NCBI GenBank assembly: GCA_035709005.1
Contig: DASTFB010000011.1
Coordinates: forward strand, 1 to 40,574
Direction: 5' to 3'
From: Candidatus Methylomirabilota bacterium
Lineage (GTDB): Bacteria > Methylomirabilota > Methylomirabilia > Rokubacteriales > CSP1-6
DNA length: 40,574 nt
Positions 9,110-17,831 of this stretch are shown here, one piece after another (the stretch's first letter is position 1; each line of letters opens with the position of its first letter). The position numbers and the translations under genes were made by a program. Under the pieces are notes generated by a model. That model worked only from the letters and a program-made list of their open reading frames with translations, made no database searches and had not been told where the DNA came from.

Positions 9110-9278
9110 GATCAAGCTCACCGGGAGCATCATCGGGCTGTCGCCCAAGCAGGAGGCGACGGTCCGGGCGCTGGGCCTGCGCCGGATCAACCAGCTGGTG
9201 GTCCAGCCGGATACTCCCGACATCCGGGGTATGATCGCGAAAGTGCCGCATGTGCTGCAGGTGACCGATGAGGCTTGA
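9090..9278 (+). CDS. rpmD: 50S ribosomal protein L30
   Basis: 62 residues, the family size. [28 protein letters not shown] and the end [16 protein letters not shown] are L30 signatures. The start is GTG at 9090, preceded by GGAGGAGG around 9077-9084 that lies inside the end of rpsE, so the two genes overlap by 20 nt. L30 lies on the surface of the 50S near 5S rRNA. Its stop overlaps the first codons of rplO by 11 nt. Confidence 0.95.
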   Translation: MAEKKLRIKLTGSIIGLSPKQEATVRALGLRRINQLVVQPDTPDIRGMIAKVPHVLQVTDEA

Positions 9279-9735
9279 CGAGCTTCGTCCGGCCCCGGGC
9301 GCCAAGAGGCCGGCGAAGCGGGTGGGGCGCGGCCCGGGCTCCGGCCACGGCAAGACTTCGACCAGCGGGCACAAGGGCCAGAAGGCGCGTTCGGGGGGTG
9401 GCAAGGCCGGCGGGTTCGAGGGCGGGCAGATGCCGCTGTACCGGCGGCTGCCCAAGCGTGGGTTTCTTCCCTATGGCGGCAAGCAGACGTACGCCGTCGT
9501 CAACTTGACGGCCCTCGGCGGATTCACGGCCGGCGCCGTCGTCGATCCGGACGGGCTGGTCCAGGCCGGCCTCGTCAAGGCGGGCCGCCGCAGTCGCGTC
9601 AAGGTCCTGGGCTCGGGCGACGTGCCACACGCTCTGACGCTCAGGGTGCACGCGGTCAGCGCGTCGGCGCGTTCGAAGATCGAGGCACAGGGGGGACGGG
9701 TGGAGCTCATCACACCGGGAGCGCGGACTCCGTGA
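9268..9735 (+). CDS. rplO: 50S ribosomal protein L15
   Basis: 155 residues. [29 protein letters not shown] with the following GHKGQKARSGGG is the Gly/Arg/Lys-rich N-terminal arm that threads into 23S rRNA; FEGGQMPLYRRLPKRGF is the signature motif. L15 is a late assembly protein. It starts within the end of rpmD and ends in a GTGA overlap with secY. Confidence 0.98.
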   Translation: MRLDELRPAPGAKRPAKRVGRGPGSGHGKTSTSGHKGQKARSGGGKAGGFEGGQMPLYRRLPKRGFLPYGGKQTYAVVNLTALGGFTAGAVVDPDGLVQAGLVKAGRRSRVKVLGSGDVPHALTLRVHAVSASARSKIEAQGGRVELITPGARTP

Positions 9736-11060
9736 TCGAAGGCCTGCAGAGCTTTCAGAACGTCTTCAAGATCCCCGAGCTCAAGCGTCGGCTCCTGATC
9801 ACGGCCGGCTTGCTCATCGCCTACCGGCTGGGCGCCCACGTGCCGACCCCGGGTGTCGACGGCCATGTGCTGGCCCAGTTCTTCGACCAGATGCAGCAAG
9901 GCCTGCTGGGCATGGTCGATCTCTTCTCCGGCGGTAACCTGCGCCGGCTATCGATCTTCGCGCTCGGGATCATGCCCTACATCTCGGCCTCGATCATCCT
10001 GCAGCTCCTGACCGTGGTCATCCCCGCCCTGGAACGGTTGGCCAAGGAGGGGGAAGCCGGCCGCAAGAAGATCACCCAGTACACCCGCTACGGCACCATC
10101 GTGCTCAGCGCGGTCCAGGCCTTCGGCATCGCCTATGGCCTGGAACGGATGCCCACGCCGACCGGCGCGCCGATCGTGCCGTATCCCGGCTGGGGCTTCC
10201 GCCTGCTGACCGCCCTCACCCTCACCGCCGGCACGGCCCTGATCATGTGGATCGGCGAACAGATCTCCGAGAAGGGGATCGGCAACGGCATCTCCCTCAT
10301 CATTTTCGCCGGCATCGTGGTGAGGCTGCCGTCGGCCATCGTCGCCTCCTACTCCCTGATCACCACCGGGGAGATGAAGCTGTTCGTCTTCCTCGGCCTC
10401 TGCGCCCTCATGCTGGCGGTGACGGCCGCGGTGGTGCTGATGCAGGAGGGCCAACGCAAGATCCCGGTGCAGTATGCCCGTCGGGTCGTCGGCCGCCGGG
10501 TGTACGGGGGGCAGTCCACGCACATTCCGCTGCGGATCAACACGGCCGGGGTGATCCCGGTCATCTTTGCCTCGTCCCTGATCCTGTTTCCGGCCACGAT
10601 CACGAATTTCATGCCACACCCCTGGATGCAGGTGATCGCGGACGCCATGAGCCCGGGGCGCTTCACCTACACCGTGCTATACATGGCGCTCATCGTCTTC
10701 TTCGCCTACTTCTACACGGCCATCGTCTTCAACCCCGTGGATCTCGCCGACAACATGAAGAAGTACGGCGGGTTCATTCCCGGAGTGCGGCCGGGCAAGA
10801 AGACGGCCGAGTACATCGACCACGTGCTGACCCGCATCACCCTGCCCGGGGCTTTGTTCCTGGCCATCATCTCGGTGCTGCCCGACTTCATGATCCGCTG
10901 GTTCAACGTCCCCTTCTACTTCGGAGGGACCAGCCTGCTCATCGTCGTCGGCGTGGCCCTGGACACCGTGCGCCAGATGGAATCCCACCTGCTGATGCGT
11001 AACTACGAGGGCTTCCTCAAGCGCTCTCGCTCGCGCTCGGGCGTGTTCGGGAGAACCTAG
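9732..11060 (+). CDS. secY: Preprotein translocase channel subunit SecY
   Basis: 442 residues, typical. The inner-membrane channel for Sec export and membrane insertion. Ten hydrophobic segments can be followed, starting with RLLITAGLLIAYRLGAHVPTPG in TM1 and the plug/TM2a region LFSGGNLRRLSIFALGIMPYISASI. The cytosolic loop between TM6 and TM7 has the conserved QEGQRKIPVQYARRVVGRR, and the loop between TM8 and TM9 has GGFIPGVRPGKKTAEYI, where SecA and ribosomes bind. The start is GTG at 9732, overlapping rplO by 4 nt. It abuts adk directly. Confidence 0.97.
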   Translation: MIEGLQSFQNVFKIPELKRRLLITAGLLIAYRLGAHVPTPGVDGHVLAQFFDQMQQGLLGMVDLFSGGNLRRLSIFALGIMPYISASIILQLLTVVIPALERLAKEGEAGRKKITQYTRYGTIVLSAVQAFGIAYGLERMPTPTGAPIVPYPGWGFRLLTALTLTAGTALIMWIGEQISEKGIGNGISLIIFAGIVVRLPSAIVASYSLITTGEMKLFVFLGLCALMLAVTAAVVLMQEGQRKIPVQYARRVVGRRVYGGQSTHIPLRINTAGVIPVIFASSLILFPATITNFMPHPWMQVIADAMSPGRFTYTVLYMALIVFFAYFYTAIVFNPVDLADNMKKYGGFIPGVRPGKKTAEYIDHVLTRITLPGALFLAIISVLPDFMIRWFNVPFYFGGTSLLIVVGVALDTVRQMESHLLMRNYEGFLKRSRSRSGVFGRT

Positions 11061-11714
11061 GTGCGCGTGGTCTTCCTCGGTCCGCCGGGCGCCGGCAAAG
11101 GGACACAGGCGCGGGAGCTGGCGCGCGCCTGGGGGGTGCCGCAGATCGCCACGGGGGATATGCTCCGCGACGCGGTGACGGCCGGGACGCCCCTGGGTCG
11201 TCAGGCTCGCGGCTACATGGATCGCGGGGCTCTGGTGCCCGACGACGTCATCATCGGCCTCATCGCCGACCGGCTGGCCCGCCCGGACGCCGAGCGCGGC
11301 TTCGTCCTCGACGGTTTCCCCAGGACCATTCCCCAGGCCGAAGCCCTGGACCGGCTCCTGGAGGAGTTGGGGCAGAAGCTCGAGCGGGTCGTCTTCTTCG
11401 AGGTGTCGGAGGCGGAGTTGCTGCGCCGACTCACCGGGCGGCGCTCCTGTCCAACCTGCCAGGCCACCTATCACGTCGTGGCCGCACCAGCCCGCCGTGA
11501 GGGTGTGTGCGACCGGTGCGGAAGCGCACTGACGCAGCGGGAGGACGACCGGGAGGCGACCGTTCGGACCCGCCTCCAGGTCTACGCCGAGCAGACGGCG
11601 CCGCTGCTGGACTACTATCAGGCTCGCGGACTGCTCGTCCGGGTGGCCGGCGAGGGCCCCATCGAGGCGATTCGCGACAGGGCGCGCCGGGCGGCGGAGA
11701 CGGGTCGGCCGTGA
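11061..11714 (+). CDS. adk: Adenylate kinase with a zinc-binding lid
   Basis: 217 residues, long-form bacterial adenylate kinase (ATP + AMP to 2 ADP), cytosolic. P-loop GPPGAGKGT at residues 7-15; AMP-binding TGDMLR (31-36) and GFVLDGFPRT (80-89); lid from about 122 to 160 with four cysteines C130, C133, C150 and C153, the Zn-binding lid type. RTRLQVY with the Arg residues closes over ATP. The GTG start directly follows the secY stop. The secY-adk-map order is conserved in many bacteria. The stop overlaps map by 4 nt. Confidence 0.97.
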   Translation: MRVVFLGPPGAGKGTQARELARAWGVPQIATGDMLRDAVTAGTPLGRQARGYMDRGALVPDDVIIGLIADRLARPDAERGFVLDGFPRTIPQAEALDRLLEELGQKLERVVFFEVSEAELLRRLTGRRSCPTCQATYHVVAAPARREGVCDRCGSALTQREDDREATVRTRLQVYAEQTAPLLDYYQARGLLVRVAGEGPIEAIRDRARRAAETGRP

Positions 11715-12478
11715 TCGTGCTCAAGTCGGCGCGGGAGATCGAGATCATGCGTCAGGGAGGCCACATCCTGGCCGACCTGATGGAGCACCTGCGGAGCACG
11801 GTCAAGGCCGGAATGTCGACGTTGGAGATCGACGAGCACGTCGAGGCATTCATCACGCGCCGGAGCGCCCGGACGGCCTTCAAGGGCTATCGCGGGTTTC
11901 CCGCTTCGGTCTGCGTTTCGATCAACGAGGAGGTCGTTCACGGCATCCCCTCGGCCCATCGCCACCTGAAGGAGGGGGACATCGTCGGCCTGGATCTGGG
12001 CTGCATCGTCGACGGGTACTACGCCGACTGCGCCTTCACCATGGCCATCGGCGAGATTCCTTTAGCGGTGGAGCGGCTGCTCGAGGTGACCCGGCGGAGT
12101 CTCGACCTGGCCGTCGAGCAATGCCGTCCCGGCCGCCGGCTGTCCGACGTCTCGCACGCCGTGCAGCAGCACGTCGAGGCGCACGGCTTCGCTGTCGTGC
12201 GCGCGTTCGTCGGTCATGGGATCGGGCGGGCCTTGCACGAGGAACCGCAGGTTCCGAACTTCGGCGAGCCCGGCCGGGGGCCGCAGCTCAAGCCGGGCAT
12301 GGTGCTGGCCATCGAGCCGATGGTCACGATGGGCGGTGGGGACGTCAGGATCCTCGACGACGGCTGGACCGCCGTCACCACGGACGGCAGCCTGGCCGCG
12401 CATTTCGAGCACACCGTGGCCATCACCGACGAGGGGCCCTCGGTGCTGACCAGGCGCGCCGCCAACGGGCAGGGTTGA
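11711..12478 (+). CDS. map: Methionine aminopeptidase, type I
   Basis: 255 residues. Removes the N-terminal Met from new proteins. The five metal ligands are all present: D95 (GLDLG), D106 (YADCAF), H169 (VGHGIG), E202 (AIEPM) and E233 (HFEHT), plus the substrate-side H77 (VVHGIP). There is no N-terminal SH3/zinc extension, so it is type Ia. GTG at 11711 overlaps the adk TGA; another GTG six bases later is a weaker alternative. It is followed at once by infA. Confidence 0.97.
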   Translation: MIVLKSAREIEIMRQGGHILADLMEHLRSTVKAGMSTLEIDEHVEAFITRRSARTAFKGYRGFPASVCVSINEEVVHGIPSAHRHLKEGDIVGLDLGCIVDGYYADCAFTMAIGEIPLAVERLLEVTRRSLDLAVEQCRPGRRLSDVSHAVQQHVEAHGFAVVRAFVGHGIGRALHEEPQVPNFGEPGRGPQLKPGMVLAIEPMVTMGGGDVRILDDGWTAVTTDGSLAAHFEHTVAITDEGPSVLTRRAANGQG

Positions 12479-12479
12479 G

Positions 12480-12698
12480 ATGGCCAAAGAAGACGCCATC
12501 GAGGTGGAAGGCACCGTGGTGGAGCCGCTGCCGAACGCGATGTTTCGGGTGGAGCTGGACAACGGTCACCGGGTCTTGGCCCACGTCAGCGGCAAGATGC
12601 GGATGAACTTCATCCGCATCCTGCCGGGTGACCGGGTGAAGGTCGAGTTGTCGCCCTACGACCTCACCCGCGGCCGCATCACGTATCGGTTCAAGTAG
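12480..12698 (+). CDS. infA: Translation initiation factor IF-1
   Basis: 72 residues, exactly the family length. [26 protein letters not shown], then [35 protein letters not shown] and GRITYRFK, reproduce the S1-like OB fold of IF-1. It blocks the A site during initiation. It starts one base after the map stop, giving the common map-infA-rpmJ order. Confidence 0.98.
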   Translation: MAKEDAIEVEGTVVEPLPNAMFRVELDNGHRVLAHVSGKMRMNFIRILPGDRVKVELSPYDLTRGRITYRFK

Positions 12699-12716
12699 GC
12701 GAGCAAGAGAGGCGAG

Positions 12717-12830
12717 ATGAAGGTGAGGCCTTCGGTGAAGACGCGCTGTGAGCACTGTAAGATCGTCCGGCGGAAGGGGGTCACGCGCATCATTTGCAAG
12801 AACCCCCGACACAAACAGCGGCAGGGATAG
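12717..12830 (+). CDS. rpmJ: 50S ribosomal protein L36, zinc-binding form
   Basis: 37 codons before the TAG, too short for most ORF callers. It reads [20 protein letters not shown] and then a short tail with C27 and H32, so the zinc ligands are C11, C14, C27 and H32 (the C+ form). L36 is the smallest large-subunit protein and organises 23S helices near the L7/L12 stalk base. A GAGAGGCGAG stretch just upstream serves as ribosome-binding site. It is the last gene before the hairpin-containing gap at the alpha-operon boundary. Confidence 0.96.
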   Translation: MKVRPSVKTRCEHCKIVRRKGVTRIICKNPRHKQRQG

Positions 12831-12946
12831 ATCATTCGGAGGGGGCGACATACGGGCGCGCCCGTGGGGCGCGACGGCCCCCTCCGAGGCCTCCCCCAGG
12901 AAGAGAGCGCGCCGGCGGAACCGGCGCTCGAAAGGGAGACGAAGAG
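12831..12946 (+). promoter_or_regulatory. rpmJ-rpsM spacer with two perfect hairpins
   Basis: A 116-nt gap at the boundary between the spc and alpha operons. The first hairpin has a perfect 10-bp stem, CGGAGGGGGC at 12837-12846 and GCCCCCTCCG at 12877-12886. Inside its loop is the 14-nt perfect palindrome ACGGGCGCGCCCGT (12852-12865). The second hairpin has a 7-bp stem, GCGCCGG (12909-12915) and CCGGCGC (12921-12927), with a 5-nt loop, 19 nt before the rpsM ATG. Neither is followed by a T-run. In E. coli the mRNA upstream of rpsM binds S4 and represses the alpha operon; the position is the same here, but similarity to that pseudoknot was not shown. Confidence 0.5.
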
Positions 12947-13363
12947 ATGGCCAGAGTAGCGGGAGTGGATCTGCCGCGGGAGAAGCGGGGGGAGATCGCC
13001 CTCACGTACCTGTACGGCATGGGGCGCCCGACGTCGCTCAAGGTGCTGCGGCAAGCGCGGGTCGATCCCGACAAGCGGGTGAAGGCGTGGACCGAGGAAG
13101 AGACCGCCCGCGTCCGCGAGATCATCGAGCAAGAGCTGAAGGTGGAGGGTGACCTCCGACGCGAGATCGCCATGAACGTCAAGCGGCTGATGGATATCGG
13201 CTGCTACCGCGGTATCCGTCACCGCCGGGGCTTGCCCGTGCGGGGCCAGCGGACCCACACCAATGCGCGCACCCGGAAGGGTCCGCGCAAGGGCGTCATG
13301 GTGAAGAAGAAGCCGACGGCGGCCGCCCCGGCTCCGTCGGCAGCCCGAAAGGCGGGAGCGTAA
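12947..13363 (+). CDS. rpsM: 30S ribosomal protein S13
   Basis: 138 residues, about 20 longer than E. coli S13 because of a Lys/Ala/Pro tail. [21 protein letters not shown], the H2TH-like middle and [25 protein letters not shown] are signatures. S13 contacts the P-site tRNA and the 50S through bridge B1. The ATG at 12947 was chosen over an upstream in-frame ATG at 12794, which would run through the rpmJ end and the hairpins; AAGGGAGACGAAGAG precedes it. Confidence 0.97.
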   Translation: MARVAGVDLPREKRGEIALTYLYGMGRPTSLKVLRQARVDPDKRVKAWTEEETARVREIIEQELKVEGDLRREIAMNVKRLMDIGCYRGIRHRRGLPVRGQRTHTNARTRKGPRKGVMVKKKPTAAAPAPSAARKAGA

Positions 13364-13366
13364 CCG

Positions 13367-13777
13367 ATGGCCGACCAGCAGGCGAAACCGGCGCCACGGA
13401 AAAAGGGCGGCAAGCGGCGCGAGCGGCGGGAAGTGCGCACGGGCGTGGCGCACATCCAGGCGACCTTCAACAACACGATCGTGACCTTGACCGACAAGGC
13501 CGGCAACGTGGTTGCCTGGTCGAGCGCGGGCAGCGCCGGGTTCAAGGGTTCCCGGAAGTCCACGCCCTTCGCGGCCCAGACGGCAGCCGAGCAGGCGGCC
13601 CGCAAGGCCATGGAGTACGGGCTGAAACAGGTCGAGGTCTGCGTGAAGGGCCCGGGCGCCGGACGGGAGGCCGCCATCCGATCGCTGCAGGCGGTCGGCC
13701 TGGAGATCAGCTCGATCCGTGACGTGACCCCGATCCCGCACGACGGCTGCCGGCCGCCGAAGCGGCGGCGAGTGTAA
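13367..13777 (+). CDS. rpsK: 30S ribosomal protein S11
   Basis: 136 residues. A short basic N-terminal arm ([16 protein letters not shown]) precedes the core [30 protein letters not shown], then [18 protein letters not shown] and [15 protein letters not shown], ending [16 protein letters not shown]11 forms the platform near the mRNA exit with S7 and S18. It lies 3 nt from both rpsM and rpsD. Confidence 0.98.
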   Translation: MADQQAKPAPRKKGGKRRERREVRTGVAHIQATFNNTIVTLTDKAGNVVAWSSAGSAGFKGSRKSTPFAAQTAAEQAARKAMEYGLKQVEVCVKGPGAGREAAIRSLQAVGLEISSIRDVTPIPHDGCRPPKRRRV

Positions 13778-13780
13778 ACG

Positions 13781-14404
13781 ATGGCCCGCTATCGCGATGC
13801 CAAGTGTCGTCTGTGCCGGCGGGAGGGGATCAAGCTCTTCCTCAAGGGCGCCCGTTGCTTCACCGATAAGTGCGCCATCGAGCGCCGCAATTATCCCCCG
13901 GGCCAGCACGGACTGAACCGCGGCAAGCTCACTGCGTTCGGGGTCCAGCTCCGGGAGAAGCAGAAGGCCAAGCGGATCTACGGGGTGCTGGAGCAGCAGT
14001 TCCGGCGCTACTTCGAGTCGGCCGAGCGTCAGAAGGGCGCCACCGGCGAGAATCTCCTCAAGCTGCTGGAGCTGCGGCTGGACAATGTCGTCTACCGCCT
14101 GGGCTTCGCGGCGTCCCGCCGGGAGTCCCGCCAGATGGTGGCCCACGGGCATTTCCAGGTGAACGGACGCAAGGTGTCGATCCCTTCGTATCTGACCAAG
14201 GTCGGGGACACCGTCCAGCTGCGACCGAGCTCCAAGCACGCTCCCCGTGTCGACGACAACGTCAACGCGGGGCGCGGCCAGGTTCCCCAGTGGCTGGAGC
14301 TCCAGCCCGAGGCGCGGCGCGGGGTCGTCCGCAGCCTGCCCCTGCGCGAGGATGTCCAGATTCCCGTGTCCGAACAGCTCATCGTCGAGCTCTACAGCAA
14401 GTAG
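13781..14404 (+). CDS. rpsD: 30S ribosomal protein S4, zinc-binding form
   Basis: 207 residues. The N-terminus carries C9, C12, C26 and C31, the Zn-binding C+ form, followed by NYPPGQHG. The S4 RNA-binding domain is at about residues 95-155 ([41 protein letters not shown] in overlapping segments), and the end is [14 protein letters not shown]4 nucleates 30S assembly, guards decoding fidelity and in many bacteria represses the alpha operon. It is 11 nt ahead of rpoA. Confidence 0.97.
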   Translation: MARYRDAKCRLCRREGIKLFLKGARCFTDKCAIERRNYPPGQHGLNRGKLTAFGVQLREKQKAKRIYGVLEQQFRRYFESAERQKGATGENLLKLLELRLDNVVYRLGFAASRRESRQMVAHGHFQVNGRKVSIPSYLTKVGDTVQLRPSSKHAPRVDDNVNAGRGQVPQWLELQPEARRGVVRSLPLREDVQIPVSEQLIVELYSK

Positions 14405-14415
14405 CAGGAGCCGTC

Positions 14416-15399
14416 ATGCCACGCATTCCGTTTCAGAAGCCGCGAAAGGTCGACTGGGAGATCTTGAGCGAGCGGTACGGCCGGCTGGTGTCCGAGCCCT
14501 TCGAGAAGGGGTATGCCCTCACGGTGGGCAACGCGCTGCGCCGGACGCTACTCGCCATCGTCCCCGGGGCGGCCGTCACCTGGATCAAGATCGAGGGAGT
14601 GAAGGGCCCCGAGGCCAAGATTCCCGGAGTCGTGGAAGGCACCGCCGATGTGCTCATGAACTTCAAGAAGCTGGCGATCCAGGTTCCCGCCGGCGAGCCG
14701 CAGGTGCTCAGCCTGGAGTTCACCGGCCCCAAGACCGTCACCGGCGCCGACGTTCCGGAAACCGACCTCGAAGTCGTGAATCCCGAGGTCCATCTGTTCA
14801 CGCTGGAGGGCGGAGCCCGGCTGAGCCTGGAGATCGGCATCGGCGTGGGCCGCGGTTACGAGGCGGCCGATCGGAAGACGTCGCCGCCGCCGCCCGGAGC
14901 TTTGATCCTGGACGCGGCCTACTCGCCCATCACCCGGGTCTCCTACAGCGTCGAGATGTCCCGGTTGGGAAAGATCACCGACTACGAGAAACTCGCGCTG
15001 GAGATCTGGACGAATGGTGCGGTCAGTCCGGACGATGCGCTGGAGCGGGCGGCGAGCTTCCTCCGTGGCCACTTCAGCCCCTTGACCGTCCGTACCGGTG
15101 AAGAGGAAACGGAAGCGGAGGGCGGCTCCGGCGAGGAGTATCTGCGGGAGGCGTTGTCCAAGACCCTCGAGGAGCTCCCGCTCCCGGCGCGGGCGGTGAA
15201 CGCGCTGAAGAACGCGGAGATCCACCTGGTGGCCGACCTCGCCCAGAAGACCGAGACCGACCTCGAGCAGGTCAAGAACCTCGGAGAGAAATCGATCGAC
15301 GAGATCAAGAGCGCACTGGCCGGGCTGGGGTTGTCGCTGGGGATGCGCATCGATCCGGGGATCCTGGGCGCGCTGGGGCGGGGAGGCCTGGTTCGATGA
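14416..15399 (+). CDS. rpoA: RNA polymerase alpha subunit
   Basis: 327 residues, normal size. The N-terminal assembly domain (about 1-230) shows KGYALTVGNALRRTLL, VTWIKIEGV and YSPITRVSYSVEMSRLG...YEKLALEIWTNG; the alpha dimerises here and carries beta and beta-prime. After an acidic linker (EEETEAEGGSGEE, about 232-246) comes the C-terminal domain with LPLPARAVNALKNAEI and KNLGEKSIDEIK, which binds UP elements and activators. The ATG at 14416 fits the family start; the long upstream reading is a shadow of rpsD. The stop overlaps rplQ by 4 nt. Confidence 0.98.
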   Translation: MPRIPFQKPRKVDWEILSERYGRLVSEPFEKGYALTVGNALRRTLLAIVPGAAVTWIKIEGVKGPEAKIPGVVEGTADVLMNFKKLAIQVPAGEPQVLSLEFTGPKTVTGADVPETDLEVVNPEVHLFTLEGGARLSLEIGIGVGRGYEAADRKTSPPPPGALILDAAYSPITRVSYSVEMSRLGKITDYEKLALEIWTNGAVSPDDALERAASFLRGHFSPLTVRTGEEETEAEGGSGEEYLREALSKTLEELPLPARAVNALKNAEIHLVADLAQKTETDLEQVKNLGEKSIDEIKSALAGLGLSLGMRIDPGILGALGRGGLVR

Positions 15400-15869
15400 G
15401 ACATCGCGCCCACCGATACCGGCTCGGCCGGGAGTCGGCGCACCGCTTGGCTATGGTGCGCAACCTCCTGGTCGCCTTGTTCCGTCACGAACGGATCACC
15501 ACGACCGAAACCAAAGCCAAGGCGGTCCGGCCTCTGGCCGACCGCATCGTCACCCTGGCCAAGCAGGAGAGCCTGCACGCCCGACGCCAGGCGCTGGCCA
15601 TGGTTCCCGACGCCCAGGTGGTCGCCCGGCTCTTCGATACGATCGCCGCTCGCTTCTCCGACCGTCACGGCGGCTACACGCGAATCATCAAGAACGGCGT
15701 CCGTCGGGGTGACGCGGCGCCGCTGGTATTCCTGGAGCTGGTCGATCGGGCGGACACCGGCGCCGACAAAGACAAGGACAAGGCTGACCGGAAAGCGAAA
15801 CCCGCCCGGGGGCGGGCCCAGGCGGGCCGTCGAGGGAAGAAGAAGGAAAAGGCCGCCGCCTCGTCCTAG
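15396..15869 (+). CDS. rplQ: 50S ribosomal protein L17 with a basic C-terminal tail
   Basis: 157 residues compared with 127 in E. coli. MRHRAHRYRLGRESAHRLAMVRNLL and ITTTETKAKAVRPLADRIVTLAK are the L17 start; RFSDRHGGYTRIIKNGVRRGDAAPLVFLELV closes the core near residue 118. A charged tail of about 40 residues (KDKDKADRKAK..., GRRGKKKEKAAASS) follows. L17 lies at the tunnel exit. It is the last gene of the super-operon and its stop is one base from the stop of the convergent gene on the other strand, so no terminator lies between them. Confidence 0.97.
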   Translation: MRHRAHRYRLGRESAHRLAMVRNLLVALFRHERITTTETKAKAVRPLADRIVTLAKQESLHARRQALAMVPDAQVVARLFDTIAARFSDRHGGYTRIIKNGVRRGDAAPLVFLELVDRADTGADKDKDKADRKAKPARGRAQAGRRGKKKEKAAASS

Positions 15870-15870
15870 C

Positions 15871-16545
15871 TCACTTCACGTGCCGGCGAAAGAACGCCAG
15901 CGTGCGTCGCCAGGCGTCCTCCGCCGCCGCCTTGTTGTAGGCATCGGGTCGCTCGTCGTTGAAGAATGCGTGGCCTACGTTCGGATAGATGTGGATTTCC
16001 GATTGCTTGCCGGCCTTCTTGATCGCCGCGTCGACGTCTCTGGCCGCCTGCGGCGTCACGAACTGATCGGTCTCGGCGAACAGGCCGAGCACCGGTCCGG
16101 ACAGCTTCGAGTAATCCGGCTTGACATTGGGATGGATGCCGTAGAAATCGACGCAGGCCCCGACGGCCGGGTTCAGGGTGGCCGCGAACAGGGCGAGCTG
16201 CCCGCCCATGCAGAAGCCCACGACCCCGACGGTCCTGGTCGACGAATGCTGGAGCAGGGTCGTGGTGGCAGCGCGCAGATCCTTCTCGGCCTGCCCGATG
16301 TTGAGCGCCATGAACAGCTTGCCGGCCTCGTCGGGCTCGGACGCCGTCTTGCCGTGGTAGAGGTCGGGCGCCAGGGCGGTGAAACCCTCGCCGGCGAACC
16401 GGTCGCACACGCTCTTGATGTGGCCGACCAGCCCCCACCATTCCTGCAGGACGAGAACGCCCGGACCTTTACCGGCCGCGGGGGTGGCCAGATACCCAGA
16501 CGTCATGGTGCCGTTCGACGGAAACTCCACCATCTTGCCAGCCAT
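15871..16545 (-). CDS. Dienelactone hydrolase family protein
   Basis: 224 residues, an alpha/beta hydrolase of the dienelactone hydrolase (carboxymethylenebutenolidase) family. The triad is visible: C112 in the nucleophile elbow GFCMGG, D160 in AETDQF and H192 in VGHAFF; E35 (LQEWWG) is the conserved residue that interacts with the cysteine. The enzyme in the family opens dienelactone in chlorocatechol breakdown, but many relatives act on other esters, and no catechol genes are nearby. The start follows AAGGAGGCGAGTTC. It is the last gene of the trxA-trpE-trpG-thiL-CNNM unit, 35 nt downstream of the second CNNM gene. An upstream in-frame reading is a shadow of that gene. Confidence 0.92.
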   Translation of the reverse strand: MAGKMVEFPSNGTMTSGYLATPAAGKGPGVLVLQEWWGLVGHIKSVCDRFAGEGFTALAPDLYHGKTASEPDEAGKLFMALNIGQAEKDLRAATTTLLQHSSTRTVGVVGFCMGGQLALFAATLNPAVGACVDFYGIHPNVKPDYSKLSGPVLGLFAETDQFVTPQAARDVDAAIKKAGKQSEIHIYPNVGHAFFNDERPDAYNKAAAEDAWRRTLAFFRRHVK

Positions 16546-16580
16546 GAACTCGCCTCCTTGACGTTGGGACGGACGCCCGT

Positions 16581-17831
16581 CTAGCCGGGTGCGGTCGGCG
16601 GTGGGCCCGTGAAGGCGATCTTGACCGCGGTGACCCGGCGCGTGTCCGCCTCGAGGATGGTGATGGCGTAACCGGCAACCTGGATCTGCTCGCCCCGCCG
16701 GGGGATTCGGCCCAGGGTGGCCAGGACCAGTCCGGCCACGGTCTCGCAGTCCTTTTTCGGGACTTCCCAGTCCAGCGCTTCGTTCAACTCGTCGATGTTG
16801 ATCCGGGCCGCCACCCAGTAGCTGCCGTCGGGGAGCCGCTCGATGGGCGCCGCCGGGCGGTCGTGCTCGTCCTGGATCTCGCCGACGATCTCCTCGAGGA
16901 TGTCTTCGAGGGTGACGATGCCAGTACTGCCTCCGTACTCGTCGACCACGATAGCCATGTGCACCCGGCCTCGCTGCATTTCCCGGAGCAGGTCGTCGAT
17001 CCGCTTGGTTTCCGGCACATAGTACGGCTGGCGTATCAGCTCGTCCAGCGTCTTGGCCGAGGCGCCCCGCCGCAAGAGGTCCATGGCCGCCACCACCCCG
17101 ACGATGTTCGTCTCCCGCTGGCTGTACACCGGTACACGGGAAAAACCGCGCTGCTGGATCACCGCGACGGCGTCGCGCGGCGTCGCGGTGACGGGAAGCA
17201 TCACGACCTCGACCAGCGGCACCATGATCTCCCGGACGGTCGTGTCGCCGAGGTCGAAGATCTTGTCGATCATCGCGGCCTCTTGCGTGGTGACGTCGGC
17301 CTCGCCCGGCTCCATACTCAGCAGCGCTTTGAGCTCCTCGCGCGACACGAAGTGTCGCGTGTCCGGCCGGCCGGCTCCCATGAGGCGAAGGAGCCAGCCG
17401 ACGATGGTGTGGGCGAACACCACGAAAGGAGCGAGCAGCACCGAGGACCAGCTGAGAAGCCGATACAGCTTGAGCACCAGCGGTGTCGCCCATTCCCGGG
17501 CGACGGCTTTGGGAATGACCTCGCCGAACACCAGCATGATGGGCGTCAGCACCGCGGTGACGACGAGGGGCGCCAGGCTGCCCAGCTGCGGCAACAACGC
17601 AAACGTCGCCGCCGAAGCCGCCACCACATGGGCGATGGTGACACCCATCATGGCGGTAGCCAGCGTCCGGGCCGGGTTCCGGAACGCCTCCAGGTACGCG
17701 GCGGCGCCGGCGTGGCCCTCCTCGGCCAGATGGCGCAGCCGCACGCGGTTGGCGGCGATGAAGGCCATCTCCGCCGCCGAGAAGAAGATGGTGGCGATCA
17801 AACAGATCACCGGGATCCAGAGCAGGCTCAT
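16581..17831 (-). CDS. CNNM/CorC family membrane protein with CBS pair (copy 1)
   Basis: 416 residues. The N-terminal CNNM (DUF21) transmembrane domain covers about 1-185, with [35 protein letters not shown] and [13 protein letters not shown] tandem CBS pair follows (about 200-330: [45 protein letters not shown]), then a CorC/HlyC domain to the end. Such proteins (CorB, CorC, MpfA type) are linked to Mg2+ export or homeostasis; older databases call them hemolysins. The ATG overlaps the TGA of the paralog upstream by 4 nt. The two are similar in plan but clearly diverged, so this is an old duplication. Confidence 0.93.
   Translation of the reverse strand: MSLLWIPVICLIATIFFSAAEMAFIAANRVRLRHLAEEGHAGAAAYLEAFRNPARTLATAMMGVTIAHVVAASAATFALLPQLGSLAPLVVTAVLTPIMLVFGEVIPKAVAREWATPLVLKLYRLLSWSSVLLAPFVVFAHTIVGWLLRLMGAGRPDTRHFVSREELKALLSMEPGEADVTTQEAAMIDKIFDLGDTTVREIMVPLVEVVMLPVTATPRDAVAVIQQRGFSRVPVYSQRETNIVGVVAAMDLLRRGASAKTLDELIRQPYYVPETKRIDDLLREMQRGRVHMAIVVDEYGGSTGIVTLEDILEEIVGEIQDEHDRPAAPIERLPDGSYWVAARINIDELNEALDWEVPKKDCETVAGLVLATLGRIPRRGEQIQVAGYAITILEADTRRVTAVKIAFTGPPPTAPG

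Noticed and set aside
12656-14239. A 527-residue minus-strand open frame opposite rpsM, rpsK and rpsD
   Set aside because: Antisense shadow of three well-supported genes, with Leu/His/Arg-rich low-complexity sequence.
15709-16584. A 291-residue plus-strand open frame over the rplQ end and the hydrolase gene
   Set aside because: It is antisense to the dienelactone hydrolase and out of frame with rplQ; no motif found.
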